A DNA stretch of 64,000 bases from Moniliella sp. 'wahieum' (GCA_003971905.1 RSEE01000010.1:1-64000), one strand, 5' to 3'; positions 33,349 through 45,166 are shown, counted from the first letter of the stretch. The notes: generated by a model from the sequence alone, not told the origin. A program made the numbers and translations.

Positions 33349-34940
33349 ATGACCACACCACACTGGCATGGGACGTTCGACAATCGTTATTCACACCTCA
33401 CCAACCGTGTCTGCGAGATCTCCTGGAACGCCTTGCGTCAAAGAGTTTCTACTAACACCACTCACACCATTTCACAGTATTCATCAGGATCCGAGTCATT
33501 GCCGATGGACTGTTTCTGCGGCATCCAACAGTCCATGGTGCAGGATGCTGCAGGAGTTGGCAGCTACAACAACGAGATTGTCCCATCCGACATCAAGGCT
33601 AGCCCGATAAAACAGACGTCCAAAGCGGGTACATCCAACTTCGGAGAGCCTAAGGAGTGGTTGCCATTGGCCCACACAGCTCAAGAGAACATCACAAAAT
33701 CTTGGGCACGCATTGCAACATGGATATGGCAGGGATGGATTGCCAGACGTCAAAGATAACATTGGTAATAACTGTGAGGCAACGGCCAAACTTCAAAACT
33801 ATTGTTTGTCAACAGCAGTCCCCCTGCCATCATGATGCCAGTCTCCCTTGGCCGTGGAAGAATACACCAAGTTTCCGCGATACACTACCAGTTGATTCTG
33901 GCGGTCGATTTGAAAGCTCCAAATCCGGGCCAGGTCATCACTGGTCCACACCATGAACCGCTGGTCCACGAGATCAAGGCACTCAACGTCAACGATATTA
34001 ATTCCGAAAACGACCCAATTGGCACCACTCGGGGACACAGACGAAGCAGTGACCAACAAACTGATCTCAGAGCTGAACTGGGATACGTTTGCCGCGTGTA
34101 CAAACGCAATTGAATCTCCCCCTCCTATGCAACTCCCAAATTTTTGGCACTCGCTGGATGGAACTGTGTGCAGGAAGGACCACACGGATGCCATGCGAGG
34201 GTTACAAAAGGAGAAGGGAGTATCGATCCCCAATCCATTGACGGTCGCACTCCACCATGGGCTAAATCAGTGCCCGCCACATCCGCCATCGATAACGACG
34301 ACAGGAAAACCGACGGGATGTGGGCCCAATATCGGACGACGCCCAACACGAGCGGTTTCCAATCCAACTTGTCACCCTTTTGGTCTATCGAGGGAGGAGA
34401 AACTAACGCTGGCCCTGGAGACGTGCCAAGTCACATGGGCCATGGATACATGGGACCGTGGAGTTTAGGACTACCACCACGCCACCTGATGATTTTTCCG
34501 TTGACCAGTGGTTGGAGTCGATCAACTGCAACGACAAGGTGTCTACCGCATCGGGGTCTGACAATACATCCTCCGAACCTTCGATGGACAGCAGTAACAA
34601 TGCAGGCGCCTGTCGCGCCCGGGGTGGGCGGACAATATGACTGGGCACCGCAAAGGAAAGAGTCGGTCCAACAATTCGTATCTCGGCGGCCGTGTCCTAT
34701 GCGACACCTGTCACAAAACGTTTTCTCGTGTATCCCCGAAACGCACATAGCAAAAGCCACTGGACACATCGACCTCGTCCGCACACATGCCCCCTCTCTC
34801 GGTGTGGGGCTGGGTTTACCACAATAAATCTCCAACGACACGTGACCTCACGCCACGTCAAAGGCGAACGAGAGACGCTACAAGACGAGGAACGGGCGCT
34901 CATCCATCAACGGTTCCCCAAGCTTGTCCCCTCCCAATAA
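33349..34940 (+). CDS. C2H2 zinc-finger protein, paralogue C
   Basis: A probable DNA-binding protein. A frame from the ATG at 33349 (MTTPHWHGTFDNRYSHL) is Ser/Thr/Gln-rich and later contains an acidic and Ser-rich stretch (SGSDNTSSEPSMDSSNNAG). Near 34.63 kb a basic GHRKGKSRSNN precedes two fingers, CDTCHKTFSRVSPKRTHSKSH and CPLSRCGAGF...HVTSRH. It ends LQDEERALIHQRFPKLVPSQ with TAA at 34938-34940. Finger spacing and the DE(V/E)RA(V/L)I C-terminus match paralogue A on the other strand. Several frame changes in the middle (33.8-34.5 kb) may be introns or indels. Confidence 0.75.
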
Positions 34941-35514
34941 AGTACGCACGAAAGATGGAGCAGGCGCATTCTCGTGTGACTGGTATCTGATTCGCTTCTG
35001 GTTCTACAGTAAGTGTCTCTCAGCCTCAAATCCCTGATACTTGATTCATATCGTACATCCTTTCGCCAGAGAGAGAGGAAAAACGCCTCGTCTTGTGTCT
35101 GCGACAGGCAGGTAGTTATATAGCGTCCCACTATCGAGAGAAGGCCACATTTATCTCCCTCTTGTTGAGCCATCGGGCGGCTCGCGCTTTGGCCAATGTA
35201 CTACCTTCAGTTCCTCCTCAGGCCTGGGAGTTCCGTTCTCTCTTGTTTTTCCCTGTTCCAGCTTGGCCCCTGGTGGCGACTCGACGTTGAACGTCACTCG
35301 CTCGTCATTTGGTCAGTGTCACAGATCCACTCTGCTAGTGACATTGACAGAGTGAAGCTAGCCACTTGAAGCTTGGACTAGTCAGTCACTGCTCGCTCGC
35401 TGAGTTGGGCACCGCCAGAGCCGTGACCATTCCGCCTGCATTCAGAAAACGATCCTCATTCCGCTGCACGCTATCGGTGCAAAGGGATTTTTTGGGACGC
35501 AGCAGTGGGATACA
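34941..35514. other. intergenic, with dispersed repeat copy
   Basis: Contains the 35180-35285 repeat. Otherwise pyrimidine-rich leader DNA of the next gene. Confidence 0.5.
35180..35285. repeat. dispersed repeat, copy 2 (partner at 31185-31300)
   Basis: See 31185-31300. Both copies lie between a C2H2 gene or relic and the next unit, which suggests that the repeated block once extended over gene C as well. Confidence 0.75.
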
Positions 35515-38339
35515 ATGAGTTGGTCTGCTTGCCTGCCTAGCTCGGTGGCCGCTCTGCCTCCTGCAAGCGCCACGGCGAGTACCACACTCACCACATCCAC
35601 GTCCATGGCTGTCGCTGCGATCCACGTGGCTGCCGGCGTCACCGCCGCCACACAGGAATACACACCTGGCGTTGCCCCCATCCGCCCTGAGTATGTCCTG
35701 GCTATGCCTGCGCGTGGCCGCCGTGCGGAGGACGAGGCCAGTGCCCAGGTTGCGGGCGAGCCGACGCGTGATGCCACTGCCAAGAACGATGCAAGGCCGA
35801 TGGCAGGAGCGACGACAAGGGCAATGGCGATGCCGATGCCGATGGTGATTCCCGTGATGCCGGACCCACTGGTACATCTGACGGCGAGCCCGATGCGAAG
35901 AAGCCCAAGTTGAAAGGTGCGGCGCGCAAGCGGGCCAAGAGGGAGGAGAATGCGGGCGGCGGGCGCAGCAAAAGCAAAACCAAAAGCAAAGCCAAAACCA
36001 AACTCGAGGACAGAACAAGAACCGCAAGTTTGGCTCGAGGCGAGACCAAAGGGAACGGACTGTGCGACTCGATGATCCGGGCCGCGGCTGTGTCGGGGGA
36101 TAACGTGTTGGATCCGCGCCGGTGTGCCCGGGGTGGACCTCCGCCGCAAGGCGGGTGTTGGCACGAACACGATCCTTTGGTGTACCTGGCGTCCAAGGCG
36201 AAAGATATTGATTTCCCCCCGCCTCCGCCTGCTTTGCCCTTGCCTGTGGGGCAAGGTGCTGAGGCTGGGTCGGCGCATCCTCGGGATATGCACCTTCTTC
36301 GCCCGATTGGCACGTCGACGCCGGCCTCGGGCCTGGCGCCTGCGGCACAGGCGTACCTCGATGCCCACTACCAAACCACCGCACCGTTTGTGCGGTGTGA
36401 CAACACGTCTCCCCCCACCGCGCTTGCGGGTAGCCAAGACGAGACAAAGGAGAGTGAGGAGTCTCGGCGTGAGCAGGATGTAAGCCAGTCGTTGCGGCCG
36501 GGCACGTACTGTCCTCCGTACGACGAACACGGTTCGTGCCAAGCTGGATGGCGGTGCCGACTGATGGGTGCGCATGCGCATCGGATTGATGAGGGCGAAT
36601 CGACGCCCGCGGGCAGCAGTAGCAGTACCACCACCCGAGTTGGTCCGCTTGAATTGGAGGAGTACCGGTGCCCAAGGACGAGAAGGACGAAGCGCATGTC
36701 TCGGCACGTCGCGCTTTGCCCTGAACGAGTTCAATTGGGTCCCACAAGATGTGATGAAAGCGTTGCGCAAAAAGGAGTACCCTTTGCCTTACACCTCGGT
36801 GCTCTTCGCAAATTGGCCGAGCTGCCCGTCGGAAACAAGACCAAATCACCGTCACTCCGACGAAGCTCGCGCCGAGTTCCCCCTGGTGCTTAAGCGGGTG
36901 CGGGAACAACGAGCCAAAGCTCAGCACCGCTCAAACCAAGGGCAAACGTAAACGTGCCGGCACCGGCACCGGCACCGGCACCGGTGCCGGATCCGTCCAC
37001 TGGCGAAGTGGATTGGGATGCTGGAGAACGAAGGGGCTGCGGTGAGCGTGCCGGCTCCGGCTCCGGCGCCCGTGGACGAGCCTACGCCCACGCCCGGATC
37101 AGAACCCAGCGTTGTGCAAGAAGAGCAAGACGAGCTTCATTTGCTCTATGACTATCTTCCGTTGACCTCGCCCGTCCGCGCTCGTGTGAGAAGAAGAGCG
37201 ATTGGATTGGCATGGGGACCTGTACTTGGCCCCACTCACCACCGTGGGCAACTTACCGTTCCGCCGCTTGTGCACTATTTGGCGTGGACATAACCTGTGG
37301 CGAGATGGGGCTGGCGGAATCGTACTGTCTGGGCAATCCTTCGGAATGGTCGTTGGTGCGTCGATGGGAAGGCGAGAGGACGTTTGGTGCGCAACTGTGT
37401 GGGTCGCGACAGGACCAATTGGTGCCGGTCGCGAGGCACTGTACAATGAGTGCGGACCGCAACAGTTGGACTTTGTCGATCTCAACTGTGGCTGTCCATT
37501 GACTTGGTCTGCAAACCGAGGTGGTGGCAGTGCGCTCATGGACCACATTGGTCGGCTCGGCACCATTGTCAAGGGCATGAATGCCGTTCTGGGCGAGATC
37601 CCCGTCACGGTCAAAGTGCGGACGGGAACGACGGGCAACCGGACCCAGACCGCTCACAATCTCTTGCCCCGCTTGCCGCTCGAGTTTGGCGCTGGAGCAG
37701 TGACGCTGCATGGGCGGTCGAAGCAGCAACGGTACAAGTCCATGGCCGACTGGTCGTACATTGCGCAGTGTGCTCGTGGGGTGCGCGCGGCGGTGCGTCG
37801 GGCCAATGAGGAAGCGAGCGAAGCCGATGCGCCCGAAATGGCGCCTGTGCCCGTGTACGGTAATGGCGACGTGTACAGTTTTGAGGATACGATGCGCACA
37901 TGTCCTTGGGCGAATTGGACGGATGCATGATTGGTCGTGGTGGGCTGATCAAGCCGTGGCTGTTTACGGAGATCAAGGAGCACCGCGATTGGGACATTTC
38001 GTCTCGCGAGCGCCTCGACACGGTCCGTCAGTTTTGCCAACGGCTTGGCCCATTGGGGGGCCGACACGCATGGCGTCCAGCTCACGCGTCGGTTCTTGTG
38101 TGAAGCCATGAGTTTCTGGCACCGCTATGTCCGCTTGGTCTGCTCGAGTACCTGCCTCCCCGTCTCAACGACCGGCCGCCCACGTTCCAAGGCCGCGACG
38201 AACTGGAGACGCTGTTGGCTTCGCCCAACGCCGCGGACTGGGTCAGGTGTCGGACATGTTTTTGGGACCGGCGCCGGCAGAGTGGCATTTTGTGCCCAAG
38301 CACAAGTCCAATTCGTACGACCAAGAGGCTCAAGGGTAA
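35515..38339 (+). CDS. DUS3: tRNA-dihydrouridine(47) synthase [NAD(P)+]
   Basis: A flavoenzyme reducing uridine 47 in the tRNA variable loop. The ATG at 35515 is followed by [14 protein letters not shown], like the conserved N-terminal segment of Dus3. A Lys-rich stretch ([17 protein letters not shown]) and CCCH-type zinc-finger pieces follow ([34 protein letters not shown]), as in Dus3 but not other Dus enzymes. The TIM barrel shows [31 protein letters not shown], the active-site loop [29 protein letters not shown] and [15 protein letters not shown]. It ends [13 protein letters not shown] and TAA at 38337-38339. Frame slips occur throughout, for example TTGGCACG for TTGGGCACG near 36312. About 940 codons, a little long for the family. 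Confidence 0.92.
36957..36990. repeat. CCGGCA hexanucleotide repeat inside DUS3
   Basis: About five CCGGCA/CCGGTG units encode alternating Pro-Ala between the zinc-finger region and the catalytic domain. Confidence 0.85.
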
Positions 38340-38541
38340 ACACGACTTTTTGTATCCGCATGCACATCCACATTCACTCCATCTATACTTGTTCTTCTGG
38401 AAAAGGGGAACCGACCCCTTCTCGTTCTATGTTGGGCTTTAAGCGTGGGCGGTACGAACAGATAGGTCTATGCACATAGCCATGGTGTCCTGAAGATTGA
38501 TTGGGACCACTGTGCAAGCAGGTCGAAACCAAGCAATCACA
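38340..38541. other. short convergent intergenic region
   Basis: About 200 bp between the stop codons of DUS3 (+) and the mitochondrial uS5 gene (-). It must hold both 3' UTRs; no separate element is seen. Confidence 0.6.
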
Positions 38542-39835
38542 TCACCTGACCGCGATGAGACGGCGGCCCCGGTTGAGCTCCAAGGAGCGGATGCTAGGCA
38601 TCTGGGAACCACGCTTCATGCGGCTGCCCTTTTGACCGTAGGGGTTACCGTACGCGATCGGGTTGTGGCCACCGTAGAGCATGGCTGCCGCGCACTTGAC
38701 CACGTTCATCGGGTTGCACTGCCAATCACGTCGCACTCAGGTCCTGGATCCCGGCAGCCTTGCAAAAGCCATGGAGCGAGGGAGGAATGCGCAGTCCAAA
38801 GCCTATAACACCCCCGAAAAACAAAAGAAAAAACAGAAAAACCATACACCTCGTTAGCTTCCATCGATCACATCAAGCAAGAGGGGGAGGAGTAACAAGG
38901 ACGTACCTGCTGGCCGAGGACGCATGATCAACTTGGTCGCACCAAACTTGTGTCCCAGACCATGGGGATGGTCCGGCCCTCGTACCGCTCAATAAAGTCC
39001 ATGCTCTTCACGGCCTCCACCAGGCCCATCTGGAAAGCGACACGGGGCATGGCATCCCTTCCCTGTCCGTACCCGACCATGCCGCGGCCGTTGCCAGCGA
39101 CGACCATGACGTAGAAGGAGGCGACGCGGCCCTTTTTGGACTGGTGCACAACACGCTTGACAGTAACGGTGTAGCGGTGCAGGGTACGGATCTCTTCAAT
39201 CGAAAGTGGGGTGACCTCGGAGATCTTCTGCTCCACCTCGTCCATCACGTTGGGCGTGAGACCACGGCCGTGGCGACGGAAGATGGGGCCGTTGGTGTCG
39301 GGGTTAATGTTGTACCACTGGATCTCGCCGCGCTTGGGCATGTGGACCGAAGGCTCGATTTTCTGCTTCACGACCGTGTCGAGGATGGATGGGGTCGGGC
39401 ACATCGAGAATGGACTGGATCGAGGCAAAGTCTTTGAGGCGGAAGGGCGGTAAGGGTGCTCATACACCGACTCGGGCGGGACCGAGTCTTTGCCATGGAG
39501 CAGCACGCTCGGGTTGATACGCGGGCGGATCCACTGGTGCTTGGCCAGCTTACGGTCGACGGCTTCGCGGGGGGTCTTGGGCTGCGTGCGCAGCAGATAC
39601 TCGCGCGTCTTTTCCGCGACGGTGGCCGTGCCTGCCCAGCACCCTTGTTGAGGATGGGCGCGTCAGCAACGGAAGAAGCGTCGGCGTCGTCGGTCTGGGC
39701 CGAAGCGTCGGCGTCCGTCGCGGGCGCAGCGTCGGGGGCGCGAGCAGCAGCGGAGGCAGCCAGCCCGCGGCGGAGGGTGAGCGGGGCGGAGCGGGAGACA
39801 AGCGGACGCAGGCGCCCGACGGCTACGCTGAGCAT
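38542..39835 (-). CDS. MRPS5: mitochondrial small-subunit ribosomal protein uS5m
   Basis: A nuclear-encoded component of the mitochondrial 37S subunit. The start ATG (39835-39833) opens an Arg/Ser/Ala-rich, acid-free N-terminus (MLSVAVGRLRPLVSRSAPL) typical of a matrix-targeting peptide. The S5 domain has LHRYTVTVKRVVHQSKKGRV and VVAGNGRGMVGYGQG, then KFGATKLIMRPRPAG. After an intron (38906-38803, GTACGT...TATAG, 104 nt) the second S5 fold follows with AAGIQDLSA and NPMNVVKCAAAMLYGGHNP, ending GRRLIAVR, TGA at 38544-38542. Three or four slips at short G or A runs interrupt the frame (near 39640, 38950, 38727 and 38715). About 395 residues. Confidence 0.92.
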
Positions 39836-40246
39836 GGCGGGCAGGACGAGGGCGAGGGCGAGGGCGGCGGCAGAGAGAGAGGAGAGACGGGAGCATCCAG
39901 CCGCCGCTGGGCCACCCAAATCTTCCCGGCGGAATGCGCGGGCGGAATGGACATCTCCAATTTCATCGCCCCACACGGCAGCACCAGCGCATTGAGATTT
40001 GAAACTGGCCCGTGGCGCTGCGGGGGGATTTGTTGATCGCGTCGATTGCCGATTGGCCAGCGGCTGCTCGACATGAATACTCCCGGCGTCTATGCTTCCC
40101 CCGGCCCAGTGGTCTAACACCGACATCCAACCATTGTCTGCTCGCACGCACACGTCGATAGAAACACCAATACACAACACACAGCACGAAGAAGAGCACA
40201 CCCTCACCCCCACTCTTCACAACCAACACCTCCCAACCACCACCTC
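39836..40246. other. intergenic (upstream of uS5m)
   Basis: Promoter region of the uS5m gene and 3' flank of the next minus-strand gene. CA-rich around 40.1-40.2 kb; no TATA box recognised. Confidence 0.5.
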
Positions 40247-43200
40247 CTACTCATCCTTCGACCCCACGTCGGTCTTGTGCAGCTTCTTGGCCAGGGCTGA
40301 GGAAAGACGACCGTTTCTTAACCTTGCCCGCCTCACGCTTCGGCTCGTGCTGCATCGCACTTTCCGCGCCCACCGTTCCCGGGCCCAGCACTTGGTCCTG
40401 CACCAGCGCCGTCGCACCCACCGACGGATCGTACGTGCCGCCTCCTACGGGGTGTTGCGTGCCGTCTGCCCCTCCCGGGCCGAGCGGGACCCCGACCCCG
40501 ACCCCGACTGCACCTCCAACTCCGGTCGGCGCCCGGAACACCAGCAACCGCCGCTACGGCACCGGTTGCTCTGCCCCAGGCGTGGCGTGCGCACCAGCAC
40601 TCGTCTCCGCCACGGCACGTCGCGCGGAACTTGTTGTTCCAGTCGGCGCTGCGCCGCACTCGCCTCGCTCCGGTCCACCTCTACTCGGGTAACGACGCGA
40701 CCTGGTGTACCACACCGTCCGAAGGCTCACCTGCCCTCGCCGTGGAGGATGCGACAGCCGGTGCAGCAGCACCAAGTAGCACCAGTAGTACCAGTAGCAG
40801 CACCAGTCAACCGTAGCAGCAGTAGTACCAGTAGCAGCAAGTAGCAGCACCAGTAGTAGTACAGGGGCAGCAGCAGCAGAGGCGACACGGAAGAGGTAGC
40901 GGGTCTCGTGTCCAACGCTGGTGGGCCGTGTTGTGGTTCTCGGCTTGCATGGCGCCGACCGTGCCGGGTCCCCAGACCTGTTCCTCAGCCAGCGCCGTGG
41001 GGCCGGACGCTGGGTCGTACGTGCCGCCACCGATGGGGGCCGAGCTTGTCTCGCTCTCAAAGTGACGGCCGCGAACGGCAGCAGGTGCTGATCCTCTGCA
41101 CCCGTCGTTCGGCAGCGAAGCATACTCGTGCCCAAGTGCGTGCCCATGCCCGTGCCTATGCTGGGGATAGGCCACGGCGTGCTGCGGGAAGGTGCGTCAG
41201 GCGGGACGGCTTGTTCGCGTCTGCGTTGGGCGGCAAGAACCTCGTTCTGGTCCACCTCGACCCGGGGCAAGGAGGCGACCTGGTGCACGACCCAGTCCGA
41301 TGGCACGCGCGTCCGGCCACCGCGGTAGCGTCTCCACGACCGCATCCTGTTGGTCTGAGCTTGCCTCCGTGGGCAGGGTGGACGATGCTGGTACTGTTCC
41401 TGCACCCGTTCGGCTGCTACAGTTCCAGGGCCCAGAACTTGCTCTTGCACCAACGCCGTCGGTCCCACCGAGCTGTCGTACGTCCCCCCCCCCAAGGCTG
41501 GGGCTGCGTCGGAGCAGCGGCCGGGTCGACGGGGGCGAGGGTGGTGGCGTCACCCGGCGTAGGGTGCGCAACTAGCGTTTCAACGTCCCCTGACCTGACT
41601 GTCCGTTGAGGTTCCGGTTCCGGTTCAGTTGGGATTTGGTCAGAACGTCGGGTTCGGTATGCGCCTGTGGCACTGTCGTTGTCGTGCCGACGCCGGCCGG
41701 GGGGAAGCAGCAGCGATCTCAGCTGCATCCGCGTGCGCGGTAGCGTCCGGTACATACCCCCCAGGCGGCGTGCCTACCACTTCCCCCGTTTCGGCTTCGT
41801 CCGCGTGCGAACCGCCGTGCCACCAGCCTTCGATGGCCGTGGTAAGCGAGCTGAGCAGACCACCAGCCTGTGTGTCCGTGGCCGTGGCCGTGGCAGGGTC
41901 CGTGGTTGGGTCCGTGGGGGGGTCCGTGGGGGGGTCCGTGGTCCGGTCCGTGGTAGTGACAGCGACCGGGGTACCGTGCGTCGAGCTCGGCTCGGCAATC
42001 GGACCGGTACGTACGTCTGCGCCGTCCGTAGCCGAGGGCACCTCGGTGGTGGAGGGGAGCACGACGTGCGCATCACTGGCGCCCGTCTCGACGCGGGTGG
42101 GGTCCGTTTTGGGCATCGCCGACGGGACACGGGCGGGTCGGGATCGATCCCAGTGGCTGTGGGTGGTGCGATAGATCCGAGACCCACAACAGTGTGCGTC
42201 GCAGGCTGCGTCGCAGGCTCGCGCGTGTCAAGTGCGGAAGCTGGTGTCACGTCCGAGCGCGAGACGGGACCATGTGCCAGGGCCGCGCTTGGCACCACGT
42301 ACTCTGCTTCCGCGTCCAGAGGGGTGGCGCGGGACGAAGGACCCCCAAGTGAGGGTGGTGATTATGCAGGTCCGGATGGGCGTCGGACACCCCTGATCCG
42401 GCCAACGCGGCACTGGGCACAACGTACTGTTCGTCCGCGGCCGCCGTACGGCCCGAAGGGTGGCTCGCGTGGTCCAGCCCCCGTGTCTCGGACGGGGCAG
42501 GGGCAGCGAGCGCCGCACTGGGCACCACGTACGCGTCTGCTGCATCCAGAGCGGGCGCACGCGACGAGGGACTGGCCAAGTGAGCGTGGTGAGGATGCAG
42601 GCCAGGATGGGCATCGGACAACGGTGGGCCGGCCAGCGCGGCACTGGGCACAACGTACTGTTCGTCCGTGTCCACGGGACGGACGACGGACGTGTGGGAA
42701 GGCTGTGGATGCGGCGGATGCGCCGAAGGGGCCGGCGCAAGCGCAGCAGCTGGATCGAGATAGCGATCGGCAGACGGCACGGGGGTGGGATGCGACCGCC
42801 CATACCCGGCCGGTGAGTCCGCCGTCGCCACGGTCCTTCCAGCTGGACTGGGAAGCGCAGCAGCTGGATCAATGTACTGTTCCACGGGCTTGTCGAGCGC
42901 ACCAGCGGGAGCAGCCTGCGCTGGACCGGCAAGTGCGGCAGCCGGATCAATGTACTGTTCCACGCGCTTGTCGAGCGTGCTGGGAGCGGCTTGTGCAGGC
43001 GCCACGGCGGCAGGACGCTCGGCCCGAACGGAAGACGGTAACGCGCCGCCTCGTACGCCAGGACCTTGTCGGCCGACGGGGGCAGGGCGTCGGATGGGGC
43101 GTGGCGGGGCAGGACCGATGCCGGAGCCGGGGGCGGGATGGGCGCCGAGACGGGGGCCGAGATGGGCGCCGAGATGGGCGCCGAGACGGGGGCTGAGACG

Positions 43201-43369
43201 GGCGCGGAAGGGCTGGGGTGGGTATAGGTGGTGGGGGGCAGCCATTCGGGCGGGGCGCCGAGGAGATCTGGCTGGCCAGGGCCTGGTACCCGCCGGGGAT
43301 CTGCTTGCCCGTGGCGGCGCGGGGCTTGTGCTTGATCTTGGTCAGGTCGGGCAGGCCAGAGAGCGACAT
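40247..43369 (-). CDS. unrecognised protein with two internal repeat families
   Basis: I do not recognise this protein. The ATG at 43369-43367 opens MSLSGLPDLTKIKHKPRA. A Pro/Ala-rich stretch with (APVSAPIS)n leads into repeat family 1: at least seven units ending in (E/D)xY(V/I)(V/D)P(S/A)AALA, about 43.0 to 42.3 kb. Then a Thr/Asp/Pro tract (TDPPTDPPTDP) and GGLLSSLTTAIEGWW. Repeat family 2, about 41.5-40.4 kb, has three units of GGGTYDP(S/A)xGxTALxxxQVxGPGTV, two of them followed by VEVDxxExxAAQRR. The C-terminus is basic: KKRSSFLS, then either frame of ALAKKLHKTD, TAG at 40249-40247. Frames change often; about 1040 codons. No signal peptide or clear membrane segment. A scaffold or adhesion role would be a guess. 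Confidence 0.7.
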
Positions 43370-43934
43370 GGCGGAGGGGGAGGTGGGGGGGGCGACGGAA
43401 GAATGGGGCGCTGTGCGTTGGTATATTATAGGGTGCTGGTGAGGCCTCATACACTCATGTGCTCCCACGGACCACCGGCACGCACCGACGTCATCGATCA
43501 TCTCGCCGTCGCCGCACTGCCTCAGCCTGCCTCGCCCCAGTGCGGCTGTCTGCGTTGCATGTTGCCCGATCGCTACTACCCAGTACTCAGTCTGAGTACT
43601 ACTCACTAGTCACTCCATATTCACTAGTCCCCCCTCAGCACGCCGCCTCGCGCGTCACTGGACCGGTCCCATTCCAGTTGCGTTCGCCATCGGCTCGGCC
43701 GGTCGGATGGCTGGATGCGGATGGTTAACCCCACGGCTGCTGCCTGCGTCGTTCGAACTGCGCAGCATCACCCACCCCGCCGCCCTCACCGCTCGACCCA
43801 GCGCACAGCATCCATCACACACCCCCATCACATGTCACGTGTCCATGACATCATCCACATCATCCATCATGCATCATCCATCATTCCTCTCCCCCCGCCC
43901 TCTATTCCCTTTCGGTTGAGTTGAGCCCACACCC
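43370..43934. other. divergent promoter region
   Basis: About 565 bp separate the starts of the repeat protein (-) and the coiled-coil gene (+). A TATA-like box lies on the minus side; CATCATGCATCATC-type repeats lie near 43.87 kb. Confidence 0.55.
43421..43430 (-). promoter_or_regulatory. TATA box-like TATAATATAC
   Basis: On the minus strand, about 50 bp upstream of the ATG of the repeat protein, in an otherwise GC-rich context. Confidence 0.45.
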
Positions 43935-45166
43935 ATGCCCAAGCCCATGCCCATGTCCATGCCCATGTCCATGCCCATCCCCAGCTCTGCCGTCTCCTCC
44001 GCCCCCCCGTCTCCTCCCGCAGCTCGCCACCCCCAAGCCAGCCCCTGAGCAGGTGCGTCTCCTGTCCTTACCCCCCTGCTCCACCTCCTGACTCTCTGCC
44101 CATGCATCCATGCCCCCCCCCAGCTTTCGCGCCGCCCAGGCCGCCTCCGATGTCCAGTTCATGGCCACCCTCAGCACATGCATGGGAAACCTTCGTGGTG
44201 CGTTGCCTGCCTCCCTGCCTGCCTACCCGCCCGCGCACTTGACCCTTTCCCACCCATTCACTCATCAATCCCCCCCCCCTGCCCCCCTGCGGTCTCGTAC
44301 CCCTCTTCTTCCCCGCTCCTGGTGCCTGTCCATTCGACCATGGTGCATCTCCGGATCGGCGAGCCAACCTGCTGTGTTCCCTCCTTGTCTTCCCTGTCGC
44401 CAGATGCACTGCTTACCGCCACCTCGCCCACCGCCATTCAAGCGAACGATACCGAGTGCATTCAGTGTACGCTACCAACCCTTGGTCTCCCCTATGTTGT
44501 CTGCCTCCCTGCTGTCCTCTTACCTCTCCCCTCGTCCAGCTGCAAAGGAATCGTTGAAAGAGCAGGAACGACTTCTCCCATGATCGCGTACGTTAGATCC
44601 CCCCGCCTGCCCCGCTCTCCGTCCCGCGCTCCGCGCTTGGTCGGCGGGGAACGTCGATGACCAAAGGGAAGAAGTCTGATGCGCATCGTGCTCCAGCGCC
44701 GAGGTGACGCAGCTCACAGCGCTCGGGCAGGAGTATGTGACGCACCTATCTGCTCTGCTGCTTCTGCCCAGAACCCAACGTGGCCCACGTCAAGCTGTTG
44801 GTCGCGCAAATCAAAAGTCAATACGAGCGCCGAGGGGCAATGGAGCAGGCGTTTTTCCAGTCGATGCAGGAGAAACGTACGTTTATCTTATCTTTGTGTC
44901 TTTTTTCCCTTTCTTGTTGGACGGCCGGGAAGTACAGAATACTGAACTGAAGGCTGCAATGACACCTCCCTTGTCGTCGCTGATCCCCATCTCATGGTAT
45001 AGTCGATGCATTTAGCCAAGACGTGGAGACGGAGAGAAACCAACTCAAGAGCCGCCTCGAGGCGTCCTTTGTCCAAGCCAAGACCGAGTTTAAGCGCTCT
45101 GCCGAGTCCCAGGCTCGTACGGCTGCCGCCCGCGCTTTGACCTCGGCCCACTACTACGCATTTTGA
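43935..45166 (+). CDS. small coiled-coil protein, six exons, unidentified
   Basis: The exons fit well: 43935-44052, 44124-44197, 44404-44466, 44540-44587, 44697-44876 and 45003-45166, all with GT...AG introns (GTGCG, GTACGT donors; CAG or TAG acceptors) and matching phases. Three single-C losses are needed (a C7 run near 44008, CTCCC near 44580, and CCC near 44775). The ATG starts a MPMS-rich leader. The ordered part includes FRAAQAASDVQFMATLSTC, AKESLKEQERLL, AEVTQLTALGQEYVTHLSAL, KLLVAQIKSQYERRGAMEQA and FSQDVETERNQLKSRLEASF, mostly amphipathic helix of coiled-coil type. It ends TSAHYYAF, TGA. About 215 residues. No known family recognised; a cytoskeletal, kinetochore or vesicle-tether subunit is conceivable but unproven. 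Confidence 0.7.

Noticed and set aside
35386-36927. 513- and 442-codon minus-strand ORFs
   Set aside because: They lie opposite DUS3, whose plus-strand reading has family motifs and zinc-finger pieces. The minus ORFs are compositional shadows of GC-rich coding DNA.
41667-43196. 509-codon plus-strand ORF
   Set aside because: It is opposite the repeat protein. The minus-strand reading gives clear repeated motifs with a start and basic ends; the plus reading gives Arg/Gly-rich noise.
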